Positions 1-6,247 of a stretch of 6,880 nt of DNA are shown here, piece by piece; within the stretch, counting starts at the first letter, position 1, and every line of letters begins with the position of its first letter. The stretch is from T1SED10-198M sp003554345 [NCBI: Candidatus Sumerlaeota bacterium] (GTDB taxonomy: Bacteria; Sumerlaeota; T1SED10-198M). Location of the stretch: contig PWGE01000038.1 of the NCBI GenBank assembly GCA_003554345.1, forward strand, positions 1 to 6,880. Direction: 5' to 3'. The notes beneath the pieces are model-generated. The model searched no databases. It worked only from the letters and a program-made list of their open reading frames with translations, and was not told where the DNA came from. Made by a program: the position numbers and the translations under genes.

Positions 1-40
1 ATTCCAGTGGTAGGGGCAAACCTATGTGTTTGCCCTGTAT
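1..40. repeat. Interspersed hairpin repeat, copy 1
   Basis: This is a 40-bp unit that matches a second unit at 55-94 at 28 of 40 positions. Its core is an inverted repeat: GGGCAAAC (14-21), a 6-nt loop (22-27) and GTTTGCCC (28-35), a perfect 8-bp stem. With G15 bulged out instead, pairing can run outward to 10/38 using G-U pairs. No T-run follows on either strand, so it does not look like an intrinsic terminator. It resembles the short intergenic hairpin repeats (REP-like) of many environmental bacterial genomes; that comparison is from memory, not a search. Confidence 0.7.
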
Positions 41-54
41 TAATCTCCCCGATC

Positions 55-94
55 ATTTCAGCCGCAGGAGCAGACCTGCGTGTCTGCCCTGCTA
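55..94. repeat. Interspersed hairpin repeat, copy 2
   Basis: This is the second copy of the 40-bp unit, 54 bp after the first. GCAGG (64-68) and GCAGAC (70-75) pair with GTCTGC (82-87) and CCTGC (88-92), leaving A69 as a single bulge and a 6-nt loop CTGCGT. The stem is 11 bp and richer in G+C than copy 1. Differences from copy 1 in the stem preserve pairing: A19-T30 became G73-C84, and G10-T38 became G64-C92. This suggests that the folded form, as RNA or single-stranded DNA, is under selection. Confidence 0.72.
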
Positions 95-191
95 AATTGT
101 AACCCGGGAGTATAGAACTTGTAAGCAATATTTTTCTGTTTTAGTTGTTCTTCTTTTTCTGAATTCTTAAGGTATTTCTATTTTCAGAGGA

Positions 192-226
192 GTGCCATCC
201 TTACAGATATGGCACATATTTGTAAG
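192..226. repeat. Two overlapping, mutually exclusive inverted repeats
   Basis: Hairpin A pairs GTGCCAT (192-198) with ATGGCAC (209-215), a perfect 7-bp stem with a 10-nt loop. Hairpin B pairs CTTACAGATAT (200-210) with ATATTTGTAAG (216-226), an 11-bp stem with one G-T pair and a 5-nt loop. They share positions 209-210 as stem, and the loop of B is the rest of the right arm of A, so only one can form. The element lies 63 bp beyond the nitroreductase stop. Neither strand shows a T-run after it, so a terminator is not supported. A protein-binding dyad or 3'-end RNA structure is possible. Confidence 0.5.
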
Positions 227-288
227 CCTGACTAAACATCCATTTATCAGACAAACACGTGGTTCTCCACCACCAACCGTTGTTTTTC

Positions 289-912
289 TTACACAAAAGA
301 AGTAAAATCCATAACCTCGCGACGATACGCTCTGGGAAGGAGAGAAGCATCTTTCCTCATTTTTCCGATAGCAATCAACATGGGGATATATTTCTGAGAA
401 TCTACAGAGAATTCAGCTTTCACCTTTTCTTCGTCGAAACCATCCATGGGATGCGTTTCCAGGTCATACACTTGAGCCGCATACATCAAGCTCATAGCAA
501 AAAGCGAGGCATTTTTTGTGGCAAATAATCTTCGCTGTTCACTCTCCTTTTCCCCGTAAAGAGCGGCCGCTGTCTGACGCATTTGCTCTTTGTTTTCTTC
601 GGGGAAATAACCAAGTGACACCGCTTTATCAAGCACAGGCTCCAGATTTTTTTCGACTCCTTCATTATCGGCAATGACAATAAAAACAGCAGAGGCCTCT
701 TCAACCTTAGCCTGATTGAAGGCTAATTTGCGCAGAGCCTTTTTCCTCTCCGGACTTCGAACCACTATCAGTTGCCATGGCTGCAAATTTAAAGAAGATG
801 GCGTCAGATTAGCCAGGGAAATGACTTTCCTGAGGGTTTCACTTTCAATCACATACCGCGGATCAAAAAAGTTTATTGACCGCCTTTGATTTAGTAATTG
901 CTTCTCTTTCAT
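289..912 (-). CDS. Nitroreductase family protein (YodC/MhqN-like, FMN-dependent)
   Basis: This 207-residue protein has the pattern of the small NAD(P)H:FMN oxidoreductase family, which reduces nitro compounds and quinones as a cytoplasmic homodimer. Visible signatures are the N-terminal RRS (residues 10-12) that contacts FMN phosphate in the family, the P38-SSLNLQPW-46 segment, M156-DGFDEEKV-164 and the terminal I179-AIGK-184. The overall line-up (LNLQPW, FNQAKVEEASAV, NASLFAMSLMYAA, KYIPMLIAIGK) resembles Bacillus YodC and MhqN, which answer to quinone or electrophile stress; this is judged from memory. Length is normal. The start is supported by AGGAG (minus strand, 923-919) six bases upstream. 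It is transcribed away from the secretion operon and probably has no functional link to it. The true substrate cannot be read from sequence. Confidence 0.92.
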   Translation of the reverse strand: MKEKQLLNQRRSINFFDPRYVIESETLRKVISLANLTPSSLNLQPWQLIVVRSPERKKALRKLAFNQAKVEEASAVFIVIADNEGVEKNLEPVLDKAVSLGYFPEENKEQMRQTAAALYGEKESEQRRLFATKNASLFAMSLMYAAQVYDLETHPMDGFDEEKVKAEFSVDSQKYIPMLIAIGKMRKDASLLPRAYRREVMDFTSFV

Positions 913-993
913 TTTTTTCTCCTGTTCATATATTGGTGTGTAACAAACGAAATCACTTTCTTAATGCAACAGATTTTCCCGGGTTCAGATTCT

Positions 994-1021
994 AAAGTAC
1001 ATATATTACTTTCAATGTCAA
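994..1021 (-). promoter_or_regulatory. Candidate promoter of the nitroreductase gene with internal operator-like dyad
   Basis: Reading the minus strand, TTGACA (1021-1016) is a perfect -35 box and TACTTT (999-994) a weak -10 box, 16 bp apart. This would give a leader of about 75 nt before the start codon at 912. The spacer and -10 are covered by a dyad, AAAGTA (994-999), 7 nt, TACTTT (1007-1012), where a dimeric repressor could block RNA polymerase. A further TACT/AGTA half-site sits just upstream at 1021-1024. The boxes are read by eye; the weak -10 lowers confidence. Confidence 0.42.
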
Positions 1022-1325
1022 GTATATATCCGCAGCGCCAGTTAAACGTGCATGAAACATCCCCCGGATATTTTCAAACAATCATTCCCTTTTTGATAAA
1101 ACATGGAGGACTCTTACTCAGAGACTGCGGTATTTTCCCTGAGAAAATTTTTTCATACTTTTTGAAAAAACTCTTTCATCGCTTCTTTTTCATCTCATTC
1201 CAGGAAAAAATCCACCAGGCATGTCAGACCATTACTTACTTACTGATTTGAAAAATACAAAAATGTCTGTAAAGGATTCATCTTCTCTCTCCAAGCTGTT
1301 TCTGTAACAAGAGAAAGGTCACTGT

Positions 1326-1349
1326 GAAAGGAGGCTCATGTTTTGATAA
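1326..1349 (+). promoter_or_regulatory. Orphan strong Shine-Dalgarno with two-codon ORF and triple stop
   Basis: GAAAGGAGG (1326-1334) is the best SD in the window, but the ATG three bases later (1338-1340) reads Met-Phe and then three in-frame stops, TGA TAA TAA (1344-1352). It is not in frame with the gene at 1388. It may be a minimal leader ORF, the remnant of a lost gene start, or chance. It overlaps the -35 region of the promoter at 1343-1370, so a transcript from that promoter would not contain the SD; only a transcript starting further upstream would. Confidence 0.35.
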
Positions 1350-1370
1350 TAAGAAAAAAAAAACTACAAT
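1343..1370 (+). promoter_or_regulatory. Candidate sigma-70-type promoter of the gspF operon
   Basis: TTGATA (1343-1348) and TACAAT (1365-1370) each match the consensus hexamers at five of six positions and are 16 bp apart, with an A-rich spacer. Transcription would begin near 1377, leaving only about ten bases before the ATG at 1388. The transcript would be almost leaderless, with only AGGT (1380-1383) as a ribosome site. This is the best promoter-like pair I see ahead of the five-gene operon. Confidence 0.5.
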
Positions 1371-1387
1371 AATTATATCAGGTAAAA

Positions 1388-2404
1388 ATGTTTTCATTAA
1401 AAGTTCATAACACCTTTGTTCATCAACTAAAAAACTGTGTGAAAAGCGGTATTCCCATCATCCGCTCACTGGATATTCTTTCCGAGAACTCTCCCACCTA
1501 CCGCTTAAGAAAAACAGTCCGCAGGATGTCTGCTGATATTCAAAAGGGGTCCTCTTTTCATGAAGCTCTGGCAAAACACCACCGAAAATTTGACTCCCTT
1601 CTTATCAGCAGTATTGCAGCTGGTGAAAAAAGCGGTCAACTGGAAGAATTTCTTGATGAACTGGAACTGTATTACTCCAATGTTCTGGAAATCCGACGTC
1701 GTGCTATAGGTGAGCTTTTCTTTCCATTAATGGAATTAGCTCTCATGCTGGCTATTCTCATTGCTCTTCCTTCCATTATTGAATTTTTCATGAGACTATC
1801 GCCTGCTACCATAGAAGAGGTGCCTTTTTTCACCTTTTTGGTATATCTTCGACAAACAATACTCACGGTACTGGGAAGTATCATTCTTGTTCTGGTCATC
1901 CTACGACTTCTGTCTTTTTTCCCTGCGTTTAAAAACCTTTTTGACTTTTCCATTATTCGTATTCCTCTTACAGGGAAAATAGTGAAAAAAATATCGCTCT
2001 ACAAAATTCTCATGAGTTTTTCATTTCTTGCTAAAGGAGGGATGGATGTCCAGACGATGTTCAACCAGTCTGCTGACTCATGCCGTAACAGGTACCTGGC
2101 AAAAAAGTTTCGTCGTTCTTTAAGGGCCATTCAAAATGGAGGAAATATCAAGCAAGCGTTCCTCAGAAGTAATATTTTCCCCCCTCAGGTTATTGAAAGC
2201 GTCAATATTGGCGAACAAACGGGCAAACTGGATGAACAGCTTCAGAAAACAGCTCAACAAATGATTGAAGAGGTTTTTATGACCCTCAAGATTCTCCCCA
2301 AATTTATCACACCCCTTCTCCTGCTCCTGATGGGCTTACTGGTTCTCATGTTAGCCCTGGAAATATATATAAAACCCATCATTGACATAATGGAAAGGAT
2401 ATAA
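1388..2404 (+). CDS. Type II secretion / type IV pilus inner-membrane platform protein, GspF/PilC family, short form
   Basis: This 338-residue inner-membrane protein is the platform on which the assembly ATPase acts to build a pilus or pseudopilus. It has the family's duplicated T2SSF domain: first copy about residues 8-131 with A77-GEKSGQLEEFLD-90, second about 207-329 with I274-GEQTGKLDEQL-285. Membrane segments are near 113-133, 156-176 and 304-328. Typical members have about 400 residues; this one begins directly at the first T2SSF helix and lacks the N-terminal cytoplasmic extension of about 60 residues. No in-frame extension with a start and ribosome site is evident upstream, so the short form seems genuine. 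The SD at the ATG is weak (AGGT). It stops one base before the DUF89 gene and shares an operon with the ATPase at 3244. T2SS and T4P versions cannot be separated without the pilins. Confidence 0.9.
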   Translation: MFSLKVHNTFVHQLKNCVKSGIPIIRSLDILSENSPTYRLRKTVRRMSADIQKGSSFHEALAKHHRKFDSLLISSIAAGEKSGQLEEFLDELELYYSNVLEIRRRAIGELFFPLMELALMLAILIALPSIIEFFMRLSPATIEEVPFFTFLVYLRQTILTVLGSIILVLVILRLLSFFPAFKNLFDFSIIRIPLTGKIVKKISLYKILMSFSFLAKGGMDVQTMFNQSADSCRNRYLAKKFRRSLRAIQNGGNIKQAFLRSNIFPPQVIESVNIGEQTGKLDEQLQKTAQQMIEEVFMTLKILPKFITPLLLLLMGLLVLMLALEIYIKPIIDIMERI

Positions 2405-2405
2405 T

Positions 2406-3272
2406 ATGCGCAGTGAACTGGAGTGTCTCAATTGCATTTTACGACAGGGAATAACCACCACCCGCCTCACAGATTCAGAACCAGAGGTGCAATTCCAGGC
2501 TGTTCGGAAAGTCCTGAAATATCTTTCTACTATCACAGATCTTTCACCTTCTCCTGCCGAACTTTCCACCCCCGCCTACCGAATCGTTAAAGAGACTACC
2601 GGTAAACAAGATCCTTATCAAAAACTCAAAGAAGAATCCAGCAAACATACTAAAAATCACCTGGAAGAAATCGTTAAAATCATTCGTGAAAGCGACCAGC
2701 CCTTATGGACAGCAGGTCATCTGGCAGTTATTGGCAACACCATTGACTTCGGCATTTTTAAGGCAGAAGATATCAATATCGAAAAAGATCTGCTCACTAT
2801 GCTACGGCAACCACTGGCTATCGACGAATATTGTTATTTTGAAAAAATTCTTTCACAGAAGAAAGAACTTCTCTACATAACCGACAATGCCGGGGAAGTA
2901 TATTTCGATTATCTTTTCGGCAGAGAAATTCAACGTCACTTTCCTCACCTGAAAATCTATTTTGTGGTTCGTTCCGAACCCGTCATCAATGATGCCACCC
3001 TCAAAGAAGGACAGGAAGCAGGATTAGACACAATCGGCTCTATCCTCACTACAGGCAATGACGAAATAGGTTTACCCCTTCATAAAGCAGATTCAACAGT
3101 CCGGGAAATATGGAATAGAAACCCCGTTATCATTTCTAAAGGACAGGGTAATTTCGAAACTCTCAATCAACAACACGGTGATATTTTTTTCCTGTTAAAA
3201 GCCAAATGTTCCATTGTAGCCCACGAAATGGGAGTTAAGCTTTATGACGTGGTTTTTAAATACCGTCATTAA
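2406..3272 (+). CDS. DUF89 / ARMT1-like metal-dependent phosphatase, subfamily I type
   Basis: The 288-residue protein matches the DUF89 family, whose studied members are metal-dependent phosphatases proposed to remove damaged or overflow phosphometabolites. Visible hallmarks are the N-terminal C7-x-x-C10 followed by LRQ, typical of the prokaryotic subfamily; T159-DNAGEVYFDYL-170, holding the likely metal ligands D160 and N161; R189-SEPVIND-196 with D196; and S244-KGQGNFETL-253. It looks complete and soluble. The start follows gspF by one base (TAA-T-ATG) with AAAGGA (2394-2399) at ideal spacing, and the 3' end overlaps the ATPase gene by 29 nt, so it is embedded in the secretion operon and probably translationally coupled on both sides. 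No role for DUF89 in secretion is known to me; a nucleotide or phosphosugar substrate is only a guess. Confidence 0.85.
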   Translation: MRSELECLNCILRQGITTTRLTDSEPEVQFQAVRKVLKYLSTITDLSPSPAELSTPAYRIVKETTGKQDPYQKLKEESSKHTKNHLEEIVKIIRESDQPLWTAGHLAVIGNTIDFGIFKAEDINIEKDLLTMLRQPLAIDEYCYFEKILSQKKELLYITDNAGEVYFDYLFGREIQRHFPHLKIYFVVRSEPVINDATLKEGQEAGLDTIGSILTTGNDEIGLPLHKADSTVREIWNRNPVIISKGQGNFETLNQQHGDIFFLLKAKCSIVAHEMGVKLYDVVFKYRH

Positions 3273-5859
3273 ATATTCTCTTTTTATTTTACTGTGTTTT
3301 GCCTCACTCCCTTTATGCAGTGATGTGGTGATATTAACCAGCGGAGAAGTGATGGATGAGATTGAAATTCTGGAAGAAGCCGAAGACCGCTTAACAGTCA
3401 GAACCCGTCACACCACGATGGACATTCATCAAAACCGTATTCAAAGCTACGAAAAAGATGCAGAAAGCCGGCGCCGTTTTTTCCTGGGTAATGCCCGTTA
3501 TCATCTTGAAGCGGGTGAATGGCAAAAAGCCCGGGAAGAAGCCCGTCAGGCACTTGCTCTCCATCCTGATTGTGAAGAAGGATTTCAGCTCCTACGAGAA
3601 ATAGAAAAGTCCATCAGCGAAGAAAGAATGAAACAGCATATGAAGCTTCTGGAAGAGGCAAGACGTTATAAAGAAGCGGAATTGTGGGAGGACGCCCTTC
3701 CCCTGTATGAAGAAATACTCGACAACATTACCTTAGAAGACGCTCCCACTCTCTATCGGGAAACAACCAGAGAAATAGCCGTCGTTTATCTTCACGCTGC
3801 CAGGACATTGGTAGAAGAAAGTCCCCGGCAAATAACCGAATTGCAAAAAGCTCAGCAATTCTTAGAAAAAGTAATACAACATGATGACAATAATGCTGAT
3901 GCCTTCTTTCTTATGGGTATAACCGAAGAACTCCTCGACAGAAATGTCGAAGCCCTCCAGTATTATCAAAAAGCCCTGGAAATTGACAGCACTCATCAAC
4001 AAGCCCATGAAAATTTCTCAAGACTCTATTACCTGGCAGAACAGGAAGAGGATATCACTCTACCCGATCATCTCGCCGATCCTGACATTTTGCCTCCCGG
4101 TGTTTCTGCTCCCGAAGAAGAGCAAGAACCGGACTATTCTGAAAATAATCAAAACAATGGAGTGGCTGTTTCCGAAGCACTCCAGGAAGAAGAAGGAGGT
4201 CTTGCTATCAATAACATCATACCAGAAAACTTACAAGAGTATCTCTCCCTGGATTTTGCAAGGGAAATAATCGACATTGCCCAGCCCTTTGTAGAAGATT
4301 ACTGGCAGATAGCGCTTTTATTGGTTCTTTTTATCCTTATTTACTGGATCATACCGGTCAAGCATTTCGAGCGTAACGCGCTCAACAAACCTTTTTTCCT
4401 GAAATACAAGCGCTGGGTAAAAATACTGGGCATCTTCACGTATCTCTTTTATTTCTTTGAGCGTCTTAACCATATCTTTTCTTCCAGGGCCAAAAAGGGG
4501 GATTGCCCCTATTGTCGGTCTGATATCACAGATTTCTACAGCTGGACCAATTTTGACTTTGCCCATTGTCCCCATTGCGGTCATGAGTTTGAAAAGCCTT
4601 TTTTCAAGCCCAGGGATTACCTGTATGAGTTAGCCCACGATATGGCAGAAAAACAGGAGATTTATCAACAAGGCGACAAAGGAATGGGTAGTCTTGTAGA
4701 AAAAGAAAACATAACCTTTTTCATTCAGGCTGTCCTTTCCCTGGCCATAGACTTTCGCTCAACGGACCTTCATTTTGAGCCCTCTGCTGAATCGCTTAGA
4801 ATTCGCAACAGGGTGGATGGACTTTTATATGATTTGGTCCACATTCCAATGCCTCTCCATCCAGCCATTGTTTCTGCTTTAAAAATCAGGGCCTCTCTGG
4901 ATATATCCGAAAAACGCCGCCCTCAGGACGGAAAGTTCAGATTCGGCCGGGAGGGCACCTCCTATGATATCCGTATCTCCACCGCTCCCACCCAGTTTGG
5001 AGAAAAAGTAAACCTGAGAATATTACCCCGTCATCATACTATTTCTACTTACGCCGAACTCGGCATGGAAAAAGAAGATATTGAGAATATGAAGACCGCC
5101 GTTAACAAGAATTTAGGGCTGGTTCTCTCTACAGGACCAACTGGAAGCGGGAAAACTACCACCCTATATACCATTCTTCAACAACTTAATACCGGCGACC
5201 AGAATATTATTACTCTGGAAGATCCTATTGAATACGAATTTAAAGGTATCAACCAGATGCAGGTTAATCAATCAGCAGGTTTCACATTTGCCAACGGACT
5301 GCGCTCTATTTTACGGCAGGATCCCGACATTATTATGGTTGGTGAAATACGTGATACCGATACAGCGGAAATTGGCGTCAATGCTGCTCTAACCGGTCAC
5401 CTTGTGCTTTCCACACTTCATACGATTGATGCTGTATCTACTATTACCCGCCTTATTGATATGAATGTAGACAGCACCCTGTTTGCCAGTGCCCTGAATA
5501 TTATCATAGCCCAACGATTAATGCGGGTCAACTGCCAGTTTTGTACACAGCCTTACAAGCCGGAAACTCACCTTTTGAAAAAGCTGGGGATAGAAAACGC
5601 TGTTTCTACTGTGACCTTCCATAAAGGAACGGGCTGTGAAGAGTGCAATAATATTGGATACTTAGGGCGGACAGGGATTTTTGAAATTCTTGTTATTGAT
5701 GATAAAATAAAAGAACTTATAGAAAAGGAGGCGGGGCGTCAGAAAATCCTTGATCACGCTCAGTCGATGGGAATGAAAACCCTGAAGGAAAAGGCTCTCC
5801 ACAAGGTTTTTCAGGGGGTAACTACTGTCGAAGAAACAATTAGAGTGATAGGAGCTTAA
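3244..5859 (+). CDS. Membrane-anchored TPR / zinc-ribbon / GspE-PilB assembly ATPase fusion
   Basis: At 871 residues this is far longer than ordinary GspE or PilB (about 500-570). In order: a hydrophobic signal or anchor (about 7-25); a small beta-rich domain (27-70); about four TPR-like helical repeats (77-110, 134-167, 175-215, 218-255); an acidic, low-complexity linker (266-320); a transmembrane helix (353-371) followed by Lys/Arg; a hydrophobic stretch (392-412); a four-cysteine zinc ribbon (C421, C424, C442, C445); then the secretion ATPase core. The core has Walker A G631-PTGSGKTT-639, Asp box L658-EDPIEYE-665, Walker B I696-IMVGEIRD-704, His box with H719 and H726, and the GspE tetracysteine set (C764, C767, C798, C801). 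All catalytic motifs are intact, so an active hexameric motor is expected. The charge pattern puts residues 26-352 in the periplasm and the motor in the cytoplasm. The usual N1/MshEN domain is not recognisable. GGGAG (3230-3234) nine bases upstream supports the start inside the DUF89 gene. Confidence 0.9.
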   Translation: MTWFLNTVIKYSLFILLCFASLPLCSDVVILTSGEVMDEIEILEEAEDRLTVRTRHTTMDIHQNRIQSYEKDAESRRRFFLGNARYHLEAGEWQKAREEARQALALHPDCEEGFQLLREIEKSISEERMKQHMKLLEEARRYKEAELWEDALPLYEEILDNITLEDAPTLYRETTREIAVVYLHAARTLVEESPRQITELQKAQQFLEKVIQHDDNNADAFFLMGITEELLDRNVEALQYYQKALEIDSTHQQAHENFSRLYYLAEQEEDITLPDHLADPDILPPGVSAPEEEQEPDYSENNQNNGVAVSEALQEEEGGLAINNIIPENLQEYLSLDFAREIIDIAQPFVEDYWQIALLLVLFILIYWIIPVKHFERNALNKPFFLKYKRWVKILGIFTYLFYFFERLNHIFSSRAKKGDCPYCRSDITDFYSWTNFDFAHCPHCGHEFEKPFFKPRDYLYELAHDMAEKQEIYQQGDKGMGSLVEKENITFFIQAVLSLAIDFRSTDLHFEPSAESLRIRNRVDGLLYDLVHIPMPLHPAIVSALKIRASLDISEKRRPQDGKFRFGREGTSYDIRISTAPTQFGEKVNLRILPRHHTISTYAELGMEKEDIENMKTAVNKNLGLVLSTGPTGSGKTTTLYTILQQLNTGDQNIITLEDPIEYEFKGINQMQVNQSAGFTFANGLRSILRQDPDIIMVGEIRDTDTAEIGVNAALTGHLVLSTLHTIDAVSTITRLIDMNVDSTLFASALNIIIAQRLMRVNCQFCTQPYKPETHLLKKLGIENAVSTVTFHKGTGCEECNNIGYLGRTGIFEILVIDDKIKELIEKEAGRQKILDHAQSMGMKTLKEKALHKVFQGVTTVEETIRVIGA

Positions 5860-5860
5860 T

Positions 5861-6247
5861 ATGAAAAAAAACATTCATACATCTGTTCTTCCCCCCGCCA
5901 TAGGACCATACAGTTCCGCCGTTAAAGCAGGAGATTTTATTTTTCTCTCAGGACAAATCCCTTATCACATGGAAAAGAACACCATAATAACCGACAATAT
6001 AACTGAAGAATCTTATACTATCCTCAATAATATCCGTCATTTTCTGGACTCCCAGCAGCTCACTCTTTCAGACGTTGTTAAAACCACTATTTATATGACC
6101 GATCTTTCCCGGTTCAACCAGGTAAATACTGTTTATAACGAATTTTTTCATGAATCGTTACCGGCACGCAGTTGTGTGGAAGTAAACCGGCTGCCCAAAA
6201 ACGTTCATATTGAAATAGAGTGTATCATTTATGCCCCATCTGCATAA
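5861..6247 (+). CDS. RidA family reactive enamine/imine deaminase
   Basis: This 128-residue protein is a full-length RidA (YjgF/YER057c/UK114), a trimeric cytoplasmic enzyme that hydrolyses reactive enamines such as 2-aminoacrylate made by PLP enzymes. The active-site residues of the RidA subgroup are present: Y17 in A13-IGPY-17, S30 in L29-SGQIP-34, R103 in P101-ARSCVEV-108, C105, and E118 in H116-IEIE-120. The arginine needed for deaminase activity is therefore retained. The gene starts one base after the ATPase stop, with AGGAG (5850-5854) at good spacing, and overlaps the downstream regulator by 17 nt. RidA genes occur in many neighbourhoods, so placement here may be incidental; a link to metabolite repair shared with the DUF89 gene is speculative. 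Confidence 0.95.
   Translation: MKKNIHTSVLPPAIGPYSSAVKAGDFIFLSGQIPYHMEKNTIITDNITEESYTILNNIRHFLDSQQLTLSDVVKTTIYMTDLSRFNQVNTVYNEFFHESLPARSCVEVNRLPKNVHIEIECIIYAPSA

Larger units (their letters stand above)
913..1387. other. Divergent intergenic spacer, 475 bp, no convincing gene
   Basis: This spacer separates the nitroreductase from the secretion operon. It contains the two candidate promoters and the orphan SD described separately. It also has an AT-rich perfect inverted repeat, TTTTTTCA (1148-1155) with TGAAAAAA (1163-1170), probably a product of base composition. Open stretches on the plus strand give low-complexity, Phe/Leu/Ile-rich translations without ribosome sites. I looked for a cyclic-di-GMP (GEMM) riboswitch, often found ahead of pilus genes, and did not see its conserved core. 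Confidence 0.6.

Noticed and set aside
210-223. TGGCAC...TTGT resembling a sigma-54 -24/-12 promoter
   Set aside because: The spacing is off by one, the -12 GC is GT, and no plus-strand gene lies downstream.
259-270. Short GTGG/CCAC hairpin as nitroreductase terminator
   Set aside because: The stem is only four base pairs and no T-run follows on the minus strand.
1148-1170. Perfect 8-bp inverted repeat TTTTTTCA/TGAAAAAA as a terminator
   Set aside because: It is A/T homopolymer with a very weak stem and lies upstream of both divergent genes, where no terminator is needed; best explained by composition.
898-1251. Plus-strand 117-codon open frame in the divergent spacer
   Set aside because: It begins inside the nitroreductase start region, has no ribosome site, and its translation is Phe/Leu/Ile-rich low complexity with no recognisable domain.
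1221-1307. 28-codon ORF starting at ATG 1221
   Set aside because: Its composition looks fairly protein-like, but there is no Shine-Dalgarno, it ends in TAA at 1305-1307, and nothing else supports translation.
1250-1387. Cyclic-di-GMP (GEMM) riboswitch ahead of the gspF operon
   Set aside because: It would fit the biology, but I could not find the conserved core or its paired stems in the spacer.
4318-4584. Minus-strand 88-codon open frame and other antisense or shifted frames inside the secretion genes
   Set aside because: They lie wholly within well-supported genes, lack ribosome sites and show no family features.
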